DNA from: Desulfobacterales bacterium
Lineage (GTDB): Bacteria; Desulfobacterota; Desulfobacteria; Desulfobacterales; Desulfobacteraceae
DNA length: 13,213 nt
Assembly: GCA_022361535.1 (NCBI GenBank)
Contig: JAKSAU010001049.1
Coordinates: 1-13,213, forward strand
Reading direction: 5' to 3'
The notes under the pieces were generated by a model that did no database searches, had not been told where the DNA came from, and was given only the letters and a program-made list of their open reading frames with translations. Below are positions 7,856 through 13,213 of this stretch, one piece after another. Position 1 is the stretch's first letter, and each line of letters starts with the position of its first letter. The position numbers were made by a program, and so were the translations under genes.

Positions 7856-7871
7856 TGGCATGATTCTTGAT
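7856..7871 (+). promoter_or_regulatory. Possible sigma-54 promoter for the methyltransferase genes
   Basis: TGGCATGATTCTTGAT matches TGGCAC-N5-TTGCA in the -24 part (one change) and in the TTG of the -12 part, with correct spacing. The -12 GC reads GA. The same change occurs in the element at 12897-12912, which makes it more credible. The start site would be near 7882, about 60 bp before the ATG at 7944. Confidence 0.4.
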
Positions 7872-7943
7872 ATTTTTCCTTAAAAAATATTGCCGGCCCG
7901 GTACGAATTGGGCTGAAAAAATTAACAGCCGGGGATTAACATA

Positions 7944-9380
7944 ATGAGTATTGCAACACATTTCAGACTGGTGGATAAAAACAAACTCGAACAGCTTCAC
8001 GATGCTACACTGGATATTCTTGCCGAAACCGGTATTGTATTCCAATCCGATGAATGCCTTGAAATCTTTAAGCAGCACGGCGCTAAAATAGACGGTCAGA
8101 CTGTATTCATCCCAAAGGATATGGTTAACAAAGCCATTGAACACGCGCCATCCGAATTTCGGTGGGAAGCCAGAAACACGGACCGCTCCATCACCTTGGG
8201 TGCTGCCCAGGAAGGGATCCATGTCAGCCACAATAACGGTCCCATTTATATCCAGGATCTGGATGAAGGCCGCCGACTCGGTACCATGACAGACTTGATC
8301 AATCTTTATAAACTGGCCCAGAAGTCCGATACCTGCTCTATTGTAGGCCAAATCCCGGTTGAACCCGCTGATATTACCCACCCTTTGCGCTACCTGGATA
8401 TTTTCCGCCAGTTGCTCAAACATTCTGACAAACCCTTGTTTGGATATGTGGGCAATACCAAGGAAGTTGGGCAGATGTTTGATATGGTCCGCATTTCTTT
8501 GGGTGCAGAACTTGGCGATGACTCTGTGTTCGATCAACACCGCATTTCAGTATCACTGAACCCATTGAGCCCGCTCCAGTTTGACGAGATACCCTGTGAG
8601 ACGCTCCTGACCTATGCTAAACTGCGCCAGCCGGTCATGGTGCTGACCTGTGCCATGGCAGGAGTTACAAGCCCTGTTGATCCTTTAGGGACCGTGGTAC
8701 TTCAAAATGCAGAAATTTTGGCGGGACTCACCCTTGCCCAACTGGTTAACCCGGGAACGCCTGTGGTGTATTCACCGGCATCTGCCATTCCAAATATGCG
8801 GACGGCATCCTATATTACCGGCTCTCCCATTTCCAACTTTATCAACATGGTCGGCATCCAGCTTGCCAGGGAACTGTACAATATACCTTCCCGGTGTATG
8901 GCTGGCTTAACCGATGCCAAAGCACCGGACTGCCAGGCAGGCTATGAAACCATGCAGACCTACCTGATGCTTGCCATGGCAGGTGTTAACATGGTCAACG
9001 AATGTTACGGCGTCCTGGACGCCATCATGACGGTATCCTATGAAAAATTCATTATCGATGATGAAATTATGTCCAGAGCAGCCTGTGTCATGAAGGGTAT
9101 CGACACCATGGAGCCGGATTTTTCTAAATCCATTATCCAAGAAATCGGCCACGGCGGATCATATCTTATGCACCCGTCCACAATGAAACACTGCCGCGGT
9201 TTCTGGACACCCGGTATCTCCACCATGGACTCTTACGAAACTTGGGAGAAAAAGGGCAGCATGGATGTAACCCGTGCGGCCAATGCAAAATTTAAGGAAA
9301 TCCTTGCAGCATGTCCTGACCAGATCATTGATCCGGAAATAGATACGCTGCTTGCAGGATATATTGAGGCTGCCAAATAA
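7944..9380 (+). CDS. MttB-family (trimethylamine methyltransferase-like) corrinoid methyltransferase without pyrrolysine
   Basis: This 478-residue protein is homologous over its length to the next gene and to the trimethylamine methyltransferase (MttB) family, which folds as a TIM barrel and transfers a methyl group from a quaternary or tertiary amine to a cobalamin-bearing partner protein. Shared features include ATLDILAETGIVF near residue 21, the ISVSLNPLSPLQF region (201-213), DPLGTVVLQNAEILAG (246-261) and AGLTDAKAPDCQAGYE (320-335). In the last segment Leu322 aligns with the pyrrolysine of the neighbouring protein, so it belongs to the non-pyrrolysine branch. Characterised members of that branch include glycine betaine methyltransferase MtgB; others act on related betaines. 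Substrate here is unassigned. The ribosome site is weak (GGGGA, 7931-7935). It follows a long regulatory gap and precedes the pyrrolysine gene by 129 bp. Confidence 0.9.
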   Translation: MSIATHFRLVDKNKLEQLHDATLDILAETGIVFQSDECLEIFKQHGAKIDGQTVFIPKDMVNKAIEHAPSEFRWEARNTDRSITLGAAQEGIHVSHNNGPIYIQDLDEGRRLGTMTDLINLYKLAQKSDTCSIVGQIPVEPADITHPLRYLDIFRQLLKHSDKPLFGYVGNTKEVGQMFDMVRISLGAELGDDSVFDQHRISVSLNPLSPLQFDEIPCETLLTYAKLRQPVMVLTCAMAGVTSPVDPLGTVVLQNAEILAGLTLAQLVNPGTPVVYSPASAIPNMRTASYITGSPISNFINMVGIQLARELYNIPSRCMAGLTDAKAPDCQAGYETMQTYLMLAMAGVNMVNECYGVLDAIMTVSYEKFIIDDEIMSRAACVMKGIDTMEPDFSKSIIQEIGHGGSYLMHPSTMKHCRGFWTPGISTMDSYETWEKKGSMDVTRAANAKFKEILAACPDQIIDPEIDTLLAGYIEAAK

Positions 9381-9401
9381 CGGCGCCTTGTTTTTTTAAC
9401 C

Positions 9402-9417
9402 GGCACATTTATGTGCC
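9402..9417 (+). promoter_or_regulatory. Small stem-loop after the first methyltransferase gene
   Basis: GGCACATTTATGTGCC is a perfect 6-bp stem with a 4-nt loop, 21 bp after the stop codon. A T-run precedes it rather than follows it, so it is not a forward intrinsic terminator. On the minus strand the hairpin would be followed by a run of A, also not a terminator. Confidence 0.5.
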
Positions 9418-9445
9418 AGAATTCAGGCGAACAGGCAAAAGTTAA

Positions 9446-9476
9446 GGCACCTTTGGGAACGGTTCTTAAGGGTGCC
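9446..9476 (+). promoter_or_regulatory. Longer stem-loop between the two methyltransferase genes
   Basis: GGCACC (9446-9451) pairs with GGTGCC (9471-9476), and pairing continues inward with a few G-U wobbles to a 3-nt loop at 9460-9462, about 14 bp in all. No T-run follows. It lies 33 bp before the start codon of the pyrrolysine gene and may adjust relative expression or mRNA stability of the two genes. Confidence 0.6.
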
Positions 9477-9509
9477 CGTAAATTTTAACACGAATTAGGA
9501 GGTTTAGTT

Positions 9510-10997
9510 GTGAAACGCAACCAGCATGCAGGTTTCCTGCAGAGCGGGGGATTGAGCCTCAACATGTTTACCCAGGATGAACTCTATGAGATCCACCTGG
9601 CCACCCTGGATGTGCTGCAGCACACCGGCATCTGGTTTGAAGATGAGGAGGCCAGACAGATCTTAGGCGACAACGGTGCAGACGTTGATCCTGTCACACA
9701 TGTGGTAAAATTCCCACCCTACATGGTCGAAGATGCTATTCGTTCGGCCCCGGCAACGGTTAACCTTGCCGGCAGGGATCCTAAGCACGATTACCTTCTG
9801 GGCAACAACCGGGTCGGCTTTACCAATTTTGGTGAAGGCATATCCATCGTGGATATCGAAACCGGGGTCCTGAGGGAAACCGTGAAAAGAGACGTAGAAG
9901 AAAGTGCAGTCCTTGTAGATTACCTGGACGGTATTGATGTCTACGAACGGGCAGTGGGCGCCCATGATGTTAACCAGGATGCCCAGCCCCTGCACAATGC
10001 AGAGGCATTCTTGTCCAACACCACAAAACATTGCTTCCACGGTGCCGGTAACGGCATGTTGATGAAGGCCGCCATTGACATGGCAGCCGCCATCCAGGGG
10101 GGGCATGACAAATTCAGGGAAAGACCCATTATTTCCTTTAACACCTGCCCCATCAGCCCCCTAAAGCTGGTCCGCGACTGCACCGAGATTATCATTGAAG
10201 GTGCAAAAGCAGGTGCCCTGGTTAATGTTCTGACCCAGGCTTTGGCAGGAGGGTCCGCTCCTGTCACACCAGCAGGAACGCTGGTAGTTCACAATGCCGA
10301 AGTATTATCCGGTATTGTCCTGGGCCAATGTGTGCGAAAAGGCACACCCATGATGTTTGGCAGCTCCACCTGCCCACTTGACCTGCGTATGGCAACAGCT
10401 ACGGTTGGATCACCGGAATGCGGCATGATTAATGCCGGCGTTGCGGCCCTGTCCACCTACTATATGCTGCCTTCGTGGGTTGCAGGCGGATAGGCTGACT
10501 CAAAAGTACCCGACGGACAAGCTGCTCATGAGAAAACACTCACAGGTCTCTTAACAGCGTTGGCAGGTGCCAACCTGATCTACGGCCTGGGAATGTTGGA
10601 ATCAGGGGTCACTTTTGACTACGGTCAGCTCGTCATGGATAATGAATTTGCCCAGATGATCAAACATGTTGTAAACGGTATTCCTGTAAATGAAAATACC
10701 CTTGCAGTGGATATAATTGGAAAGGTAGGATCCCAAGGCCAGTTTATCACTGAAAAACACACGTTTGAACATATGAAACAGATGTCACAGCCTTCTCTCA
10801 TTGACCGCAGGGTTCGGGATAAGTGGGAGAGCGCCGGCGGCCAGACCATGCATGAAAAAGCCATGGACAAAGCCCGTGATATCCTTGCAAACCATAAACC
10901 CACACCCCTTCCCGATGAGGTCAGGTCCAAGATGAGATCCATCGTGGAAGAGTGTGAAGCGCAGATAGCCGAAGATAAAGAACGGGACGGCAAATAA
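9510..10997 (+). CDS. mttB: Trimethylamine methyltransferase MttB, pyrrolysine-containing (in-frame amber read through)
   Basis: The gene starts at GTG 9510 with AGGAGG at 9497-9502. The frame runs 327 codons to TAG (10491-10493), then continues without a shift for 167 more codons to TAA at 10995-10997. Read through, it gives a 495-residue protein with pyrrolysine at position 328, close to the length and pyrrolysine position (about 334) of Methanosarcina MttB. Sequence on both sides belongs to the same family: PSWVAGG before the codon, ADSKVPDGQAAHEKTLTGLL and GANLIYGLGMLESG after it. MttB moves a methyl group of trimethylamine to the corrinoid protein MttC; pyrrolysine is thought to bind and orient the amine. 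Bacterial members may use other methylated amines. The corrinoid partner and pylTSBCD genes are not in the window. It is probably co-transcribed with the preceding paralogue and ends at the terminator at 11037. Confidence 0.93.
10491..10493 (+). other. In-frame amber codon decoded as pyrrolysine
   Basis: TAG lies at codon 328 of mttB, at the position where MttB enzymes carry pyrrolysine. Conserved family sequence continues in the same frame immediately after it, and there is no ribosome site or fresh start before the downstream part. An ordinary stop would remove the last third of the barrel. Decoding needs tRNA-Pyl and PylS from elsewhere in the genome. Confidence 0.92.
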
Positions 10998-11036
10998 AAT
11001 AGATGCCATGCCCGGTCTTTGAACCGGAAATGCCTA

Positions 11037-11077
11037 AACGGCGGTACCAGGGTTATCCTGGCACCGCCGTTTTATTT
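11037..11077 (+). terminator. Rho-independent terminator after mttB, between convergent genes
   Basis: AACGGCGGT (11037-11045) pairs with ACCGCCGTT (11063-11071). After one A-C mismatch, CCAGG (11047-11051) pairs with CCTGG (11057-11061), giving a long GC-rich stem. It is followed by TTTATTTT on the plus strand, so it ends mttB transcription. An adjacent CCGGT/ACCGG hairpin is at 11012-11027. Minus-strand transcripts would meet the same stem but with a weak T-tract. Confidence 0.9.
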
Positions 11078-11135
11078 TCATTTCACTGTATGTTTTTGGA
11101 AATCTTTTCACACCAACTATTGAATGATGAATATA

Positions 11136-12764
11136 TCAATTTGCAGGCTTTTTGATTTTCATCTTTTTCATTCTGGAAGAAAGTGTAGTTGGATTGATCC
11201 CAAGTAGCTGTGCTGCGCCGTCATCACCGTAAATCTTCCAATTTGCCTTTTCCAGGGCATTGATGATGTTTTGCCGTTCCATCTGCTTCATCTCGGACTC
11301 GGGTATCACTTCCTGGTCATCAGTCAAGCCTATATGGGTAACAACTTTTTTGTCTGAATCACTTTCAGCAATCTCCTCATACAAATCAAAATGAAGAATG
11401 CTGCCTTGTGTCAAAATGGCGGCCCGTTCGATAACGTTCTGCAGTTCACGCACATTACCCGGCCATTCATAATTTTGAAGCTGCCTGATATTCGAGACTG
11501 ATAATCCAGGAAGCTTTCGGTTGCTCTTTTTATGGATCATTCTTAAGAAATGCTCTGCCAACAAAGGGATGTCGACCTTGCGGGACTTTAAAGGTACCAC
11601 TTCAATGGGGAAAACATTGAGACGGTAATACAAGTCCTGCCGGAACCTCCCTTTTGACACCTCTTTTTTAAGATTCCGGTTGGTTGCTGCAATAATACGC
11701 ACATCAACCTGGCGTGTGATTTCCTCGCCAACCCTTTCATACTGCCCTTCCTGCAGAACACGCAAAAGTTTACTTTGCAGATCAAGAGGAATTTCACCCA
11801 CCTCATCCAGAAAAAGAGTGCCGCCGTCAGCCGCTTCAAACCGCCCGGCCCGGTCTTTTATGGCGCCGCTAAATGCCCCTTTGACATGGCCGAAAAACTC
11901 ACTTTCGGATAATTCCCTGCTGATGGAAGCACAGTTCACTTTTATCAAAGGCCGGTCTTTTCTCAGGCTTCGCCGGTGAATTTCGCGGGCAACCAGTTCT
12001 TTTCCAGTGCCGCTTTCTCCAAAGATTATGACACCGGCATCGGTGGGAGCAACCAGGTCGATTTGTTTAATAAGATTATTTATGGCATCGCTTTCACCGA
12101 CTATATCGCCGAAAGCACGCGCATCATTTACCTCTTGCTGCAAATATGAACACTCCAATTTCAACTGGGCCTGCAGTCCTTGAATTGCCTCAAATGCCTG
12201 GGCGTTGACAATGGCAGTGGCAGCATGGTTGGCTATCATCCTAAGCCAGACCAGTTCTTCGTGTTTGAGCTGAATCCGTGTAAAGATGACCAAAACGCCT
12301 AATACTTCTCCCTTGTAGAGCAGGGGCTGACCGCCAAACCCTATAATTTTTTCTTTACTTGCCCACTCAGGCCTGGCAATCCACGTGTCGTCTTTTCCCA
12401 CATCCTGCACTTCTACAGCTTTGCCGTTGGCAGCAATCCATCCCACTTTACGGGACCCGATAGGAAAACGGCTGAAATCGCCATTAAGGCGGGACCAGTC
12501 TACTTCTCCTTTGAATAGGGAACTGCCCGCACTGGCCATTAAATGAAGGCATCTTTTATGTTCACCACAGGTTGGCTCATAGGCCGGACAGGGACAATCA
12601 CCATCCTTTATCAGCCATAAACGGGCCAAGGCAACATGGGGACGATCAGCAAGACGACGTACGATCAGGTCCAACAGTGGAGCTACGGCATGCTCTCTGG
12701 CCATCTCCAAAAGAAGCGTTTTTAGGGACTCATATTCCGGTTCGTAACTGGGATCAAATTTCAT
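11136..12764 (-). CDS. Sigma-54-dependent activator with N-terminal GAF domain and cysteine cluster
   Basis: This 542-residue protein has an N-terminal GAF-like sensor (about 10-195), a short coiled linker, an AAA+ sigma-54 interaction domain (about 218-450) and a C-terminal Fis-type helix-turn-helix (about 492-538). Walker A is GESGTGKE (249-256), Walker B GGTLFLDE (314-321), and WPGNVREL lies at 434-441. The sigma-54 contact loop reads GAFSGA (296-301) instead of the usual GAFTGA. In the GAF region Cys57, Cys59, Cys66 and Cys72 form a compact cluster before CLHLMASAG, which could bind a metal or iron-sulfur cluster or sense redox state (inference). There is no receiver domain, so it probably senses a small ligand directly. 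It converges on mttB and diverges from the isochorismatase-family gene at 12990. The start ATG at 12764 has no good ribosome site. Confidence 0.95.
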   Translation of the reverse strand: MKFDPSYEPEYESLKTLLLEMAREHAVAPLLDLIVRRLADRPHVALARLWLIKDGDCPCPAYEPTCGEHKRCLHLMASAGSSLFKGEVDWSRLNGDFSRFPIGSRKVGWIAANGKAVEVQDVGKDDTWIARPEWASKEKIIGFGGQPLLYKGEVLGVLVIFTRIQLKHEELVWLRMIANHAATAIVNAQAFEAIQGLQAQLKLECSYLQQEVNDARAFGDIVGESDAINNLIKQIDLVAPTDAGVIIFGESGTGKELVAREIHRRSLRKDRPLIKVNCASISRELSESEFFGHVKGAFSGAIKDRAGRFEAADGGTLFLDEVGEIPLDLQSKLLRVLQEGQYERVGEEITRQVDVRIIAATNRNLKKEVSKGRFRQDLYYRLNVFPIEVVPLKSRKVDIPLLAEHFLRMIHKKSNRKLPGLSVSNIRQLQNYEWPGNVRELQNVIERAAILTQGSILHFDLYEEIAESDSDKKVVTHIGLTDDQEVIPESEMKQMERQNIINALEKANWKIYGDDGAAQLLGINPTTLSSRMKKMKIKKPAN

Positions 12765-12784
12765 GGAAACAGACTACATGAAAA

Positions 12785-12882
12785 TTCGTTGTTTGACCAT
12801 GAAATTTCGTTTTCCACAATTTTTCGTTGTTACCCACCGACACCTCATAACAACAAATAACCAATAATAACAATGTGTTATT
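12785..12882. promoter_or_regulatory. Repeat-rich upstream activating region between divergent genes
   Basis: Three direct repeats TTCGTTGTT (12785-12793), TTCGTTTTC (12806-12814) and TTCGTTGTT (12823-12831) lie about two helical turns apart (21 and 17 bp). GTTGTTA (12826-12832) is the left arm of an inverted repeat whose right arm TAACAAC is at 12848-12854. A perfect 17-bp palindrome AATAACAATGTGTTATT is at 12866-12882. The region sits between the activator start and a sigma-54-like promoter, where an enhancer for the divergent gene and a site for autoregulation would be expected. Confidence 0.55.
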
Positions 12883-12896
12883 AAAAATATCTTATT

Positions 12897-12912
12897 TGGC
12901 ACAGTCCTTGAA
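12897..12912 (+). promoter_or_regulatory. Sigma-54 promoter candidate for the isochorismatase-family gene
   Basis: TGGCACAGTCCTTGAA has a perfect -24 element TGGCAC, the exact 5-bp spacer, and TTGAA instead of TTGCA at -12. The adjacent divergent gene encodes a sigma-54 activator and repeats lie just upstream. The start site would be near 12923, about 67 bp before ATG 12990. Confidence 0.6.
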
Positions 12913-12989
12913 ATTATATCAATTCAACACAGAAGGGAAACCCTGACGTGTTCTAAAAATAAATTCATTCAATCACAAAGGAGAAGAAA

Positions 12990-13213
12990 ATGTCTGATCA
13001 AACACACAAACAAAATCCAGCCTATGCAGAACCTGAAGAAAAAACCCTGCCGGAAAGCAACATGAAGCTGGACCCGAAAAGATCTGCACTGGTAGTCGTC
13101 GACCCGCAAAATGATTTTCTTGACGAAAAAGGCGTCGCATGGGGAGTTGTTGGAAAATCCGTAAATGAACATAAGGTCGTACAACACCTTGAAGACCTTT
13201 TTAAGGCTGCCAA
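12990..13213 (+). CDS. Isochorismatase-family (cysteine hydrolase) protein, N-terminal part
   Basis: The frame is open to the window edge; 74 residues are visible. ATG 12990 has a strong ribosome site AAGGAG at 12978-12983. After a polar N-terminal extension of about 31 residues comes SALVVVDPQNDFLDEKG, the first strand of the isochorismatase-like fold with the catalytic aspartate in VVDPQNDF. Family members hydrolyse C-N or ether bonds in small molecules (N-carbamoylsarcosine amidase, nicotinamidase, isochorismatase). The catalytic lysine and cysteine are beyond the window, so hydrolase activity cannot be confirmed. Context suggests induction by the divergent sigma-54 activator. A role as an amidase acting on an N-methylated compound would fit the neighbourhood but is speculation. 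Confidence 0.85.
   Translation, partial: MSDQTHKQNPAYAEPEEKTLPESNMKLDPKRSALVVVDPQNDFLDEKGVAWGVVGKSVNEHKVVQHLEDLFKAA

Larger units (their letters stand above)
7438..7943. other. 506-bp non-coding gap upstream of the first methyltransferase gene
   Basis: I see no credible gene here. A 75-codon open frame (7489-7716, +) runs through the large inverted repeat, lacks a ribosome site and resembles no family I know. The gap does hold a roughly 100-bp nested inverted repeat (7521-7621), a perfect GTGTAA/TTACAC palindrome (7711-7727), two near-identical 15-bp direct repeats (7722-7751) and a sigma-54-like element (7856-7871). Together these suggest a separately regulated promoter region for the methyltransferase pair. 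Confidence 0.6.

Noticed and set aside
7791..8540. 249-codon open frame on the minus strand
   Set aside because: It is mostly antisense to the first methyltransferase gene, whose frame is clearly conserved, and its product has no recognisable domain.
9510..10493. mttB as a pseudogene broken by a nonsense mutation
   Set aside because: The only interruption is TAG at the known pyrrolysine position, and the rest of the frame is intact and conserved to a normal TAA stop.
10560..10997. Separate 145-residue gene downstream of the TAG
   Set aside because: It starts inside conserved MttB sequence, in the same frame, with no ribosome site. It is the C-terminal third of the pyrrolysine protein.
1..13213. 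CRISPR array, tRNA or rRNA genes, insertion sequences
   Set aside because: No regularly spaced repeats, cloverleaf-like sequence, rRNA segments or transposase genes were seen.

Overview
The window looks like a chromosomal catabolic region from an anaerobic, pyrrolysine-decoding bacterium. A marine sulfate reducer of the Desulfobacterota (Desulfobacteraceae-like) is the best guess. This rests on gene content (two sigma-54 activators, a TRAP transporter, MttB-family methyltransferases, an in-frame amber codon) and on moderate GC; there is no rRNA or other marker gene to settle it.

Layout, left to right: (1) the C-terminal part of a sigma-54 activator (1-714, +). (2) A 378-bp AT-rich gap ending in a possible sigma-54 promoter. 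(3) A TRAP transporter set dctP-dctQ-dctM, followed closely by a flavoprotein oxidoreductase (1093-5384, +). (4) A GntR/FadR-type repressor and a class V aminotransferase (5499-7370, +), closed by a very strong intrinsic terminator. (5) A 506-bp non-coding gap with a roughly 100-bp nested inverted repeat, operator-like repeats and a possible sigma-54 promoter. (6) Two tandem MttB-family methyltransferase genes. The first (7944-9380) has no amber codon. The second (9510-10997) is interrupted by one in-frame TAG at 10491-10493 and is best read as one 495-residue pyrrolysine protein. (7) A terminator between convergent genes. (8) A GAF/AAA+/Fis sigma-54 activator on the minus strand (11136-12764). 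(9) A 225-bp divergent regulatory region with repeats and a sigma-54-like promoter. (10) The start of an isochorismatase-family hydrolase (12990 to the window edge, +).

Working model (inference): the TRAP system imports a carboxylated methylated amine such as a betaine. One or both MttB-family proteins move a methyl group to a corrinoid protein encoded elsewhere. The flavoprotein and the aminotransferase process the remaining amine or amino-acid skeleton. The GntR protein and the sigma-54 activators switch the genes on in response to substrate. No corrinoid protein, RamA-like activator, methylcorrinoid:THF methyltransferase or pyl biosynthesis gene lies in the window, so the model depends on genes outside it.
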